Shown in pieces: positions 43,173 to 51,359 of a DNA stretch of 64,000 nucleotides (within the stretch, counting starts at the first letter, position 1; the number at the start of each line of letters is the position of its first letter). The notes below the pieces were generated by a model. It was not told the origin of the DNA, did no database searches, and saw only the letters and a list, made by a program, of their open reading frames with translations. Source of the DNA: HGM04593 sp045630965 (GTDB taxonomy: Bacteria > Bacteroidota > Bacteroidia > Bacteroidales > Bacteroidaceae); the NCBI GenBank assembly GCA_045630965.1, contig JAZQTU010000006.1, positions 22,865 to 86,864 on the forward strand. The letters are read 5' to 3'. The translations under genes were made by a program, and so were the position numbers.

Positions 43173-44264
43173 ATGGGCAAGATAATACTTACAGGTGACC
43201 GTCCTACTGGCCGCCTTCATTTGGGACACTATGTAGGCTCTCTACGCCGTCGTGTAGAACTTCAGAATTCAGGTCTTTTTGACAAGATTTTCATAATGAT
43301 TGCCGACGCTCAGGCGCTGACCGACAATGCCGACAATCCAGAAAAGGTGCGTCAGAACATCATTGAGGTTGCTCTTGATTACCTATCTGTTGGCATCGAC
43401 CCTTCAAAGTGTACCATATTCATTCAGTCACAGGTTGCTGAACTCTGTGAACTTGCGTTCTATTATATGAACCTTGTTACAGTGTCACGTCTTCAGCGTA
43501 ACCCCACTGTAAAGACAGAAATCCAGATGCGTAATTTTGAGACAAGCATTCCTGTTGGTTTCTTTACATATCCTATCAGCCAGGCATCGGACATCACAGC
43601 ATTCCGTGCTACAACCGTTCCGGCCGGCGAGGACCAGCAGCCGATGATTGAGCAGGCCCGTGAGATTGCACGTCGTTTCAATGGTATATATGGCGAAACA
43701 CTTGTTGAACCTGAGATACTTCTTCCTGACAATGCAGCATGTCTTCGCTTGCCAGGTACCGACGGTAAAGCAAAGATGAGTAAGTCGCTCGGTAACTGTA
43801 TCTACCTCTCTGATACAGCCGAAGAACTCCGTCAGCATGTAATGGGTATGTACACCGACCCGGACCATCTTCGTGTTCAGGATCCTGGTAAAGTGGAAGG
43901 TAACACTGTATTTACATATCTTGATGCATTCTGTCGTCCCGAACACTTTGAGAAATATCTCCCAGAATATCCAAACCTTGACGAACTGAAAGCTCATTAC
44001 CGTCGTGGTGGTCTTGGTGATGTTAAGGTGAAGAGATTCCTTATCGCAATCCTCGAAGAAGAACTTGCTCCAATTCGTGCACGCCGCAAAGAGTGGGAGG
44101 CAAAAATCCCCGAAGTATATGCTCTTCTTAAGCAGGGTTGTGACAACGCTCGTGCCGTTGCTGCAGATACTCTTGCCGATGTACGCCGTGCGATGAAGAT
44201 CAACTATTTTGAGGATACTGAGCTTATAGCTGCGCAGGCCGAAAAATTCTCACAAAAAGGGTAA
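43173..44264 (+). CDS. trpS: Tryptophanyl-tRNA synthetase
   Basis: A 363-residue class I synthetase for tRNA-Trp. The HIGH motif is in GDRPTGRLHLGHYVGSL and the KMSKS motif in KAKMSKSLGNC. The promoter carries TAACTTCG at 43131-43138 and a terminator follows at 44286. Confidence 0.96.
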   Translation: MGKIILTGDRPTGRLHLGHYVGSLRRRVELQNSGLFDKIFIMIADAQALTDNADNPEKVRQNIIEVALDYLSVGIDPSKCTIFIQSQVAELCELAFYYMNLVTVSRLQRNPTVKTEIQMRNFETSIPVGFFTYPISQASDITAFRATTVPAGEDQQPMIEQAREIARRFNGIYGETLVEPEILLPDNAACLRLPGTDGKAKMSKSLGNCIYLSDTAEELRQHVMGMYTDPDHLRVQDPGKVEGNTVFTYLDAFCRPEHFEKYLPEYPNLDELKAHYRRGGLGDVKVKRFLIAILEEELAPIRARRKEWEAKIPEVYALLKQGCDNARAVAADTLADVRRAMKINYFEDTELIAAQAEKFSQKG

Positions 44265-44285
44265 TAACTGCGTTATACATATTTT

Positions 44286-44330
44286 CTGCTCCATGATTTT
44301 GAATGCAAAAATTATGGAGCAGGATTTTTT
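44286..44330 (+). terminator. Terminator after trpS
   Basis: A 9-bp stem (CTGCTCCAT/ATGGAGCAG) closes an A/T-rich inner hairpin and is followed by GATTTTTTTA. Confidence 0.85.
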
Positions 44331-44407
44331 TATCATCTCTTTCTTGTCCTTTGTGAATAAAACATTACCTTTATGAAAAATTAGACAAATCAACTGAAAA
44401 TTAACGT

Positions 44408-46723
44408 ATGAAAAAGAGTCTTTTATTATTGCCATTGCTTGCTGTGGCTCTTCTTTTGGGAAGTTGTGGCAAGAAACCTCACACGTTTGAGATAAAGGAC
44501 GGTAAGTTCCTTTATGATGGCGAAAAGGTGCAGCTCATCTGTGGCGAGATGCACTATCCGCGTATTCCTGTGGAGTACTGGCGCGACCGTATGCAACGTG
44601 CAAAAGCCATGGGCTTGAATACAATTTCGGCATACGTCTTCTGGGCTGTACATGAACCACAACCTGGTGAATTCAACTTTGAAGGACAGGCTGATATTGC
44701 ACGTTTTGTGGAGATTGCCGAGGAAGAGGGACTGTTCGTTCTTTTGCGTCCCGGTCCATATGTATGTGCTGAATTTGACTTCGGAGGTTATCCTTACTGG
44801 TTGCAGAAAGACAGCTCTTTGGTGTGGCGAAGTGATAACCCGGCTTTCCTTGCAGCGTGTGAACGTTACCTGAATGCTCTTGGAAAGGAACTTGCACCAC
44901 ACACAGTTACTAATGGCGGTAACATCATAATGGTACAGGTTGAAAATGAATATGGCTCATACAGCAACGACAAGGTCTATCTTGGTAAGCTTGCCGAAAT
45001 GATAAAGAATGCAGGTTTCAATGTCCCATTGATGACATGTGACGGTTCGGGCCAGATGCCTAACGGATACATTCCTGGTATTCTGCCTACTGTGAATGGT
45101 GCCGTTGGTGAAGATATCATGACCTCTATCGACCGTTTCTATCCTGGTGGTCCTTATTTTGTTGCAGAGTTCTATCCTGCATGGTTCGACGTGTGGGGAT
45201 TGCCTCACTCAGCAGTTGATTATAAAGGACCGGCTGCGCAGCTCGATTGGATGCTGAGCCATGATGTTTCAGTAAGTATATATATGTTCCATGGAGGAAC
45301 CAATTTCCATTACACCAATGGTGCAAATACCAATAACGGCTCATACGAACCACAACCTACAAGCTATGATTATGATGCACCGTTGGGTGAATATGGAAAT
45401 GCATATCCCAAATACCATGCGTTCCGTGAGGTGATACAGAAGAACCTTCCCGAAGGTGTTACACTGCCACCAGTACCGGCTGATAACCCTACAACAACAT
45501 TCGCCGATGTAGAACTTACAGAGTGGGCACCTCTTTCTGTTGCTTTTGGCGAGAGAGTTAAGTCGGAAAAGACAATGACAATGGAGGATATGAACCAGGA
45601 TTACGGTTACATACATTATGAGACAGTAATTCTTGAACCGGTAAGCGGCAAGCTTGTTGTTGACGAGTTGCGTGACTATGCTGTAGTAGTACTTAACGGT
45701 GAGGTAGTAGGTAGCCTTGACCGTCGTTTCCGCAAAAATGCATTGCAGATCGATGTGAAAGAGCCTAACTCTGTTCTTGAAATACTTGTTGAGAACGGTG
45801 GACGTGTAAACTATGGTAAGGACCTTATAAACAACCTCAAGGGTATCACAAAGGGTGTTACACTTAATGGTAATGAACTGACAGGTTGGACAATCACATC
45901 GTTGCCACTGCATCTTGCCGATGTTAAAAAATTCAAGTTCCCTAAAATGCGTTACGAAGGCAACCTACCAGGCTTCTATCGTGGTACTATAACCATAGAT
46001 AAGGTCGGTGACACCTTCATTGACATGACAGGATGGGGCAAGGGTGCTGTTTGGGTAAACGGCAAGTCACTCGGAAAGTTCTGGGGTATTGGTCCACAGC
46101 AGACAATGTATCTCCCGGCTCCATGGATCAAGAAGGGAGAGAACGAGATTGTGATATTTGAGATGGAAGCGACCGGCAAGCGTACTGTACGCGGACTCGA
46201 CAAACCAATCCTGAGTACACTCGGTCCCGACAAGAACTCATTTGCAACTGCACGTGAATATAACCGTGTTCCTATACTTGATGAATATGACGGAATATTC
46301 AAGGGTACAGTAGAGAAGAAGACTGGATGGCAGGAGTTCATGTTTGACGGAACAAAGACATTGCGTCACTTGTGTATCGACATACAAAGTACATACGACG
46401 GTAAGCACTCATGTATCTGTGAGATTGAACTGCTCGACGAGAATGGCAATCCTATTGACAAGAAAAAGTGGAATATCGTTCACACCAATACCGAAGCAGT
46501 AGGCGAAGGCTTTGCCGAAGATATGATTGACGGCGATGAGAGAACCTATTGGCATTCGGCATGGAAGAGCGATGTAAAACCATTGCCTCACCAAATAATT
46601 GTAGACCTTGGAAATATCCGCAGCGTGAAAGGTTTCCGCATCTGCATGCGCAATGTAAACCTTCCAGGTTGCATAAAGGATTTCTGCCTCTACGGCCGCC
46701 CACAGTTCTTCCTTTATGAATAA
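44408..46723 (+). CDS. GH35 beta-galactosidase lipoprotein
   Basis: A 771-residue exported glycoside hydrolase of family 35. The signal ends in a lipobox (LLGSC). The catalytic core starts with GEMHYPRIPVEYWRDRM. The acid/base Glu is in VQVENEYGSY and the nucleophile Glu in FVAEFYPAWFDVWG. Galactose-binding beta domains follow and a discoidin-like (F5/8) module lies at the C-terminus. It releases terminal beta-galactose in the periplasm or at the surface. No SusC/SusD pair is adjacent, so it is not in a classical PUL here. It converges on the terminase gene. Confidence 0.93.
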   Translation: MKKSLLLLPLLAVALLLGSCGKKPHTFEIKDGKFLYDGEKVQLICGEMHYPRIPVEYWRDRMQRAKAMGLNTISAYVFWAVHEPQPGEFNFEGQADIARFVEIAEEEGLFVLLRPGPYVCAEFDFGGYPYWLQKDSSLVWRSDNPAFLAACERYLNALGKELAPHTVTNGGNIIMVQVENEYGSYSNDKVYLGKLAEMIKNAGFNVPLMTCDGSGQMPNGYIPGILPTVNGAVGEDIMTSIDRFYPGGPYFVAEFYPAWFDVWGLPHSAVDYKGPAAQLDWMLSHDVSVSIYMFHGGTNFHYTNGANTNNGSYEPQPTSYDYDAPLGEYGNAYPKYHAFREVIQKNLPEGVTLPPVPADNPTTTFADVELTEWAPLSVAFGERVKSEKTMTMEDMNQDYGYIHYETVILEPVSGKLVVDELRDYAVVVLNGEVVGSLDRRFRKNALQIDVKEPNSVLEILVENGGRVNYGKDLINNLKGITKGVTLNGNELTGWTITSLPLHLADVKKFKFPKMRYEGNLPGFYRGTITIDKVGDTFIDMTGWGKGAVWVNGKSLGKFWGIGPQQTMYLPAPWIKKGENEIVIFEMEATGKRTVRGLDKPILSTLGPDKNSFATAREYNRVPILDEYDGIFKGTVEKKTGWQEFMFDGTKTLRHLCIDIQSTYDGKHSCICEIELLDENGNPIDKKKWNIVHTNTEAVGEGFAEDMIDGDERTYWHSAWKSDVKPLPHQIIVDLGNIRSVKGFRICMRNVNLPGCIKDFCLYGRPQFFLYE

Positions 46724-46734
46724 TTGAAATACTT

Positions 46735-46784
46735 GTAATAGAAATCGGTTTCACACAAAATTGTGTGAAACCGATTTCTATTAC
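46735..46784. terminator. Bidirectional terminator shared by beta-galactosidase and terminase
   Basis: A perfect 24-bp inverted repeat with two central bases. The right arm contains the terminase stop codon (46781-46783), so the phage gene's end is part of the palindrome. Confidence 0.95.
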
Positions 46785-48769
46785 ATGCTCGCTTCGCTGA
46801 CAATCCTGCGTTTGCGTTTATTGGGGTTCTCTGTGGTGATTGGTGTGGGCAGTGGGTGGTTGTAGCATATCCACACTAATATGGCTGTTGCCATGACGCG
46901 GTCGTCATGGTTGCCTTCAATGGCGCCCATCTCTTTGCCGTTCTCCTTGTATTCGTAGAGGTCGAGTTCGTATGTTGTCTCAAGGCACCGTTCTATATAT
47001 AACCCGTCGCGCAAGGCCTTGATAAGGAAATTTATCACCATTGGTTTTGTGGAGCTGTTGGTGTGGAATCCCCACCGTCGTGGGCGTCCTTGCTTGACTT
47101 CCTGCAACGATGTACGGCAATAGAGGTTGCTGTATCTGCCCGATATTTCGTTCAGGATATACTCGAAGTTGTTGCCTTCGGTTCCTTCTGTCTCCAGCGT
47201 GTTGGCTTCTATCACAAGCAGGGCATTGTCGTATGCTCGTGCTATCTCCATGGCTTTCCATGCGAGCTTGTCATGTTCAATATGTCCGTGCCAGCATGCT
47301 GCAATCTCCGGCACTCCGCCGTCGGGCATTGCCCCACGGTCTGCTACCACTATGCATGAGTAGTCGGCTTTCTTGCTTGTTCCGCCTACATCTACAGTAA
47401 CGATGTATCTGTCGCGCATGTGCTGTCCGTCGTCGGGCATGAGCCACACGCGTAACATATCGCTTCCTTTGTCCTCACCCGGCAGGCACGGCACGAACTC
47501 ACTCTTGCCGTTTCGCGCGATGATCTCACCTACGAATAGCGGTGGGACGCAGTTCTCTCTAGCGTCGTTGACATACATTGTGCGGAATACTCTCCGTCCT
47601 GTGCTTTGGAACGCTTCGTTGGCTGTTGAAGGAAACTCGGAAAAGAGACGCCACTCGTCGGGCATCTCACGGCGTTTGTCGCGGTACCATGCAATGGCTT
47701 CAAGGGTAGCACCCAGCCTGAACAGCTCGTGCTCATATTCATCCATGCTACCGATGAATGCGCTGTAATCATTTTCTTTCATTGGCTTGCTGTAGAGGTC
47801 TATGCTGAACCATGGAATAAATACAGGGGTGAAGTTGTTACGCTTTTCTGTGGCATCAATCCATGTTCTGTGAAAGAAATTTCCTACTCCCTTGGCTGTT
47901 GATTCAATGACTTTCATTGTATAGGGTCCGCTGGCTATTGAACCGAATATTGACTGTACAAGGTCTTCGGGTTTTCGTCCGTGTGTGGCTTTCCACAAGC
48001 CAACTTCGGTGAGGTGTGCCATGCTTATATCTTCACTTCTCAGGGAGTCGGGCTTTTGTGCCGACCCAAGCGAATAACGGCTGTTGCTCCAGCTTATGAC
48101 ACGTGTCTTCTGTGCTCCTTGATAGGGCGAAGTTGTAAGCTGTTTGCCGCCTGTTGCCCATGTGGGGTAGCGCGAAATTACCTTTGCGAGCATTCCTGCC
48201 ACAATTGATGACTGTTTCTCTATGTCGCCACAGATGACGCTGTTCCAGTTGTTTTTGTGGACAAGCTGTATCCATAACATGTACAGCTGCGTCAGGGTAG
48301 AACCACCCCATTGGCGTGCCTTGCATAAAATGATGTCTATCGGCTTTCCGGCAAGGCGCAACTCTTCCATGGCTTTCAGGTATATGCGTTGCGGACGGTT
48401 GAGGGTGAAGGCTGTGTCGCGTCCTTTGCCTTTGTCCGAAATTGTTGTCATGCTTCTTGCCCAATACTCAAAGTCATGCCTTATGCGTAACAGGCAAAAG
48501 TTGAGCCATAACTTTATAATGTTCCTGTTGTTCGCCTCCTGGCCGGCAATTTCATTGAGGTAGTGCTCGGCACCAAGCTCTGCAATCTGTTGTACAACCG
48601 GTTCGTCAAGCATGCTTGTAGGAAGGTTTATCTTTTCTATAGGAAATCCTTCCATTGTAACCCAGCTGCGTGGCACGGACATTGATCCTTCGCCTGTTAT
48701 AGGATTATAAACGGCAGAGATTTCTCTCAGCCGTTCTCTATTCTTCTCTATGATTTTTTCTTTGTCCAT
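46781..48769 (-). CDS. terL: Phage terminase large subunit
   Basis: A 662-residue packaging motor with an intact ATPase and nuclease. The Walker A-like loop is CKARQWGGSTL (~149-159), the acidic Walker B-equivalent is in HLTEVGLW (Glu255), and the coupling motif is ESTAKG (~289-294). RNase H-like nuclease residues are Asp460 in VTVDVGGTSKKADYS, Glu521 in LLVIEANTLE and Asp622/Asp623 in GNHDDRVMA. It is the last gene of the minus-strand unit of locus 2. It retains every catalytic residue I looked for, arguing against a decayed remnant. Confidence 0.93.
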   Translation of the reverse strand: MDKEKIIEKNRERLREISAVYNPITGEGSMSVPRSWVTMEGFPIEKINLPTSMLDEPVVQQIAELGAEHYLNEIAGQEANNRNIIKLWLNFCLLRIRHDFEYWARSMTTISDKGKGRDTAFTLNRPQRIYLKAMEELRLAGKPIDIILCKARQWGGSTLTQLYMLWIQLVHKNNWNSVICGDIEKQSSIVAGMLAKVISRYPTWATGGKQLTTSPYQGAQKTRVISWSNSRYSLGSAQKPDSLRSEDISMAHLTEVGLWKATHGRKPEDLVQSIFGSIASGPYTMKVIESTAKGVGNFFHRTWIDATEKRNNFTPVFIPWFSIDLYSKPMKENDYSAFIGSMDEYEHELFRLGATLEAIAWYRDKRREMPDEWRLFSEFPSTANEAFQSTGRRVFRTMYVNDARENCVPPLFVGEIIARNGKSEFVPCLPGEDKGSDMLRVWLMPDDGQHMRDRYIVTVDVGGTSKKADYSCIVVADRGAMPDGGVPEIAACWHGHIEHDKLAWKAMEIARAYDNALLVIEANTLETEGTEGNNFEYILNEISGRYSNLYCRTSLQEVKQGRPRRWGFHTNSSTKPMVINFLIKALRDGLYIERCLETTYELDLYEYKENGKEMGAIEGNHDDRVMATAILVWICYNHPLPTPITTENPNKRKRRIVSEASM

Positions 48770-48829
48770 GTTGGATCGTGTTCCATTTTTTATATTGCAA
48801 GGAGAACTTGCCCATGCAGTATCATCTTT

Positions 48830-49306
48830 TTATATCCCGGCGAGGTCGGTTGCTCGGCGGCGTATCCTGCGCCTGCCGTATATCTTTGCGAACATCTGCT
48901 GTACGTTGCTGTAGAGTGCTGCGCGTAGCGATATATGACTTTGTGCCATTTCGGGACGGCGCGTAAGCAACCATTGTGCTGTAACTTCATTGACAAGGTA
49001 ATCCGTTATTGATTGCTGCAACAATGGCAATAGGTAGCTCGGGTATTCACACTCTGTCTCAAATGTTATTCCCAACTCATCGTTGTCTGTGGATGTTGAT
49101 ATAAAAGGGAAACGGAGTGCAACGGCAGTAACCAGCTCGTTACATGCCTTTGTCATGAACATGTAAAGCAGTTCTTCATCATCTTTGCTACTTTGTATGG
49201 TGACGGCATCGATATCCTTGCGCTTTGCCGCCTCTCCCATGTAATAGTTCCTTAAATCAATCTGCCGTAGCAGTCCGTCTTTCCCTATAATAATTGTGTT
49301 TTTCAT
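48830..49306 (-). CDS. Small virion-locus protein (paralogue of the next gene)
   Basis: A 158-residue soluble protein not recognised by family. It shares a layout with its upstream neighbour: an acidic DDEELLYMFMTKACNELVTAV helix, then a central beta region, then LLPLLQQSITDYLVNEVTAQW ending in the QW pair. Size and position next to terL would suit an adaptor or neck protein. It ends 60 nt before terL begins. Confidence 0.65.
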   Translation of the reverse strand: MKNTIIIGKDGLLRQIDLRNYYMGEAAKRKDIDAVTIQSSKDDEELLYMFMTKACNELVTAVALRFPFISTSTDNDELGITFETECEYPSYLLPLLQQSITDYLVNEVTAQWLLTRRPEMAQSHISLRAALYSNVQQMFAKIYGRRRIRRRATDLAGI

Positions 49307-49317
49307 AGTCTGTTCCT

Positions 49318-49788
49318 TTATGGCTTTTTACGCAGTGCAAGCAGTTCCTGCAACTGTTTCATGCATAGCTGTATCTTGCCTGCCGAAAGGTTGGCATCGT
49401 CGCTTTTGACAAGAATATACCATTGTTGCATGCATCTGTTGAATACAATGTTCGTTATGATGTCTTCAAGTGCTTCGGTAACTCCCTCAGGATAATTGGC
49501 TGGAATAGTTATGCAAAAGCGGTGAATCCTGTAAAGGTTGTTATCCTGTTCTGTGTCGTGCGAAACTGTACATTCACCTAAATAATGTCCTATGGTAACA
49601 GCACACTCGTTGATTGCTGTCAATACATAATCGTCAAAGAGCCTTTTGTCGTCATCTGTCATTATTAATCTTGCCGACAGCTTTGACGGTTGTCCGGCGC
49701 TTTCCTTTACAAGCGCGCTCTTGCCGCTTTCGTTCTTCATTCTTTCAAAAAGCCTTTTGTCGCTTATACTGATTTCTATCTCCTTCAT
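49318..49788 (-). CDS. Small virion-locus protein (paralogue of the previous gene)
   Basis: A 156-residue protein with the same plan as the 158-residue neighbour (DDDKRLFDDYVLTAINECAVT ... VTEALEDIITNIVFNRCMQQW). The pair probably arose by tandem duplication. It has its own probable promoter (Pe, 49812-49858). Function is unknown; a neck or adaptor role is an inference from location. Confidence 0.65.
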   Translation of the reverse strand: MKEIEISISDKRLFERMKNESGKSALVKESAGQPSKLSARLIMTDDDKRLFDDYVLTAINECAVTIGHYLGECTVSHDTEQDNNLYRIHRFCITIPANYPEGVTEALEDIITNIVFNRCMQQWYILVKSDDANLSAGKIQLCMKQLQELLALRKKP

Positions 49789-49811
49789 CCTTTCTCTGTT
49801 TTGTTATTGCA

Positions 49812-49858
49812 CAAAGGTATATATGTCGTTGGCTGTGAAGTTTGCTGTTTTGCTAATT
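49812..49858 (-). promoter_or_regulatory. Regulon promoter Pe (weak match)
   Basis: The minus strand reads TACCTTTG (49819-49812, perfect TAnnTTTG). Exactly 21 nt upstream is AATTAGCAAAACAGCAAA (49858-49841), which keeps the CAGCAA core of the regulon element (10/18 identity). It shares a 13-nt identity, GTTTGCTGTTTTG on the plus strand, with Pd. Confidence 0.5.
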
Positions 49859-50281
49859 CAAGGCAAATTCTCTGTTGCGTTGGCGTATCGTCTTGTAGAT
49901 TATACCTCTGAAGGTCTCCTCTTCAAGGTAGAATGACGGTGCCGGTTCTTCAATAATCTTTTCAAGGATAATATATTTGTAGCGCTTGCTGCAATCTTTT
50001 ACCTGTTGCTTGTATCTGCGGTATATCTCCTTGTACATGGCAATCTTGTTCTCGTTGACTATCGGTAGTTTCTTCTTTCGCGATAACAACGAAACGAACC
50101 TTCGTGCATTCTCAAATGTAACATAGAAACGCGGAGCCTTGCTCTTTACAGCGTACTCAATCACTTCGTTCTGCGTTGCGAACGGCCTTGTTTTTCGTAC
50201 CTCCTTGTACGATTCGTAGAAACTGTTGATTACATCCTGTTTACGCATCTCGCGAACAGAATTGTTCATGGTGTTTTTCAT
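49853..50281 (-). CDS. Basic 142-residue protein with duplicated APRFY-type module; candidate regulator
   Basis: I choose the ATG at 50281 because the -7 box lies at 50299-50306; the longer frame would start inside the promoter. The protein is Lys/Arg-rich and contains two copies of a short module: KAPRFYVTFENARRFVSLL (~48-66) and PAPSFYLEEETFRGIIYK (~113-130). Proteins with this APRFY-type module are common, and unassigned, in Bacteroidales phages and conjugative elements. It is the first gene behind the promoter that carries the repressor-type operator. A role as activator of the virion promoters is possible but not shown. Confidence 0.65.
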   Translation of the reverse strand: MKNTMNNSVREMRKQDVINSFYESYKEVRKTRPFATQNEVIEYAVKSKAPRFYVTFENARRFVSLLSRKKKLPIVNENKIAMYKEIYRRYKQQVKDCSKRYKYIILEKIIEEPAPSFYLEEETFRGIIYKTIRQRNREFALN

Positions 50282-50298
50282 CTGCTTTTTTTTGAATA

Positions 50299-50344
50299 CA
50301 AAAGTATAGCCGAAAATGGCTAATAGTTTGCTGTTTTGACACAA
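50299..50344 (-). promoter_or_regulatory. Regulon promoter Pd
   Basis: The minus strand has TTGTGTCAAAACAGCAAA (50344-50327; 14 of 18 match the regulon element). After 20 nt comes TACTTTTG (50306-50299; perfect TAnnTTTG). The operator palindrome fills the space between them. The leader to the ATG at 50281 is about 13 nt. Confidence 0.6.
50307..50322. promoter_or_regulatory. Operator palindrome in Pd (TAGC-N8-GCTA)
   Basis: TAGCCGAAAATGGCTA has the same form as the two palindromes upstream of the S24 repressor gene (24642 and 24696). It is placed directly against the -7 box, where a bound repressor would block RNA polymerase. Confidence 0.65.
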
Positions 50345-50470
50345 GTTTTCAACATATACATAAATGGAAAATGAAACTTTGTTAAGGACAAAATGAACTT
50401 ATGACAGTTAATTATGTACGCGTGCGCAAGGAGCTTCTTTGTGGGTACATATCATAATCCAATCTCTTCT

Positions 50471-50517
50471 AATTGTCATTTCAGCAACCTTCTCGGGCTT
50501 TTCGTGTTGTTCCTTTG
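50471..50517 (+). promoter_or_regulatory. Regulon promoter Pc (drives scaffold-capsid operon)
   Basis: TTGTCATTTCAGCAAC (50473-50488) is identical to 16 bases of the locus 1 element. It is followed after exactly 21 nt by TTCCTTTG (50510-50517). A TTG at 50473 opens a longer frame for the scaffold gene but lies inside this element, so it is rejected as the start. Confidence 0.7.
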
Positions 50518-50538
50518 CCGTTGAAAAAAATATTGATT

Positions 50539-51321
50539 ATGGAAAAGAATTTCAACAAAGAAAAGAACGGCGCTTACGGCATGTCTGCTGTAGGCAATGG
50601 GAAAATCACTGCTCTTCATGAGCCACTAGCGGAACAGAACGCCTATTCGGCTCTTGACAGTGAACTCAAGAAAATGTTCGGCGAGGGTTTCGAACTCTCC
50701 GACAGGTTATCACAGGATTTGCTTTTGCAGCATCTTCGTACGAATAGGGAACAGAATGAGCGTCTTGCCGGTATGCTTGAACGTGATCCTCGTCTGGCAC
50801 AGTTGCTGACCGATGTTGTCAGTGGCAAGCGCAACGCTCACAGTGCCATGGCGCGCTATTTCGGTACTTCGTTCATGACTGTCGACGAGGACAGCCCTGA
50901 ATTTGAGGAGATAATGCTTGCCGACGAGGAACGAAAGGAGGAGATGATGCGTCTTGCAAACGACCGTAATGAGTATGAACGAAACCTTGCAGAGAGTGTA
51001 CCTGTCATTGAAGAATTCTGCAAAGGGAAGGGCTATGATGCCTCTGACTTCATGGACAGGGTGTGGGAGTCACTTGTCTTTCCAATTCTGGCAGGAAAAT
51101 ACACTAACGAGGTGTGTGTGGCTCTCGATCATGCGGTCACATATGAGAAGGATGTCGAGGATGCCTTTATTGCCGGTGACATAAAGGGACGCAATACGAA
51201 TATCCAGCGTATGAAGGAGAATTTTGGGGACGGTATGCCAAAGGGAATGAGCAGCGTTGCTCCCGATACAGAAATAAAGCGCAAAAGGAATTCTCTTATC
51301 GACAAGGCTCTTAATGCCTGA
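50539..51321 (+). CDS. Capsid scaffolding protein
   Basis: A 260-residue acidic, helical protein directly before the major capsid gene, the usual position of a phage scaffold. The start is the ATG at 50539, 50 nt after the promoter element. The middle is strongly charged (EEIMLADEERKEEMMRLANDRNEYERNL) and the C-terminus is basic (IKRKRNSLIDKAL), as expected for a scaffold that binds capsid by its tail. No separate prohead protease is present. Confidence 0.7.
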   Translation: MEKNFNKEKNGAYGMSAVGNGKITALHEPLAEQNAYSALDSELKKMFGEGFELSDRLSQDLLLQHLRTNREQNERLAGMLERDPRLAQLLTDVVSGKRNAHSAMARYFGTSFMTVDEDSPEFEEIMLADEERKEEMMRLANDRNEYERNLAESVPVIEEFCKGKGYDASDFMDRVWESLVFPILAGKYTNEVCVALDHAVTYEKDVEDAFIAGDIKGRNTNIQRMKENFGDGMPKGMSSVAPDTEIKRKRNSLIDKALNA

Positions 51322-51359
51322 TTGTAAAAAACTCAATTATTAACCTATAAAATTTTACT

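Noticed and set aside
50473..50538. Longer TTG start for the scaffold gene
   Set aside because: The TTG is the first three bases of the conserved regulon element and lies upstream of the -7 box, so it would not be transcribed.
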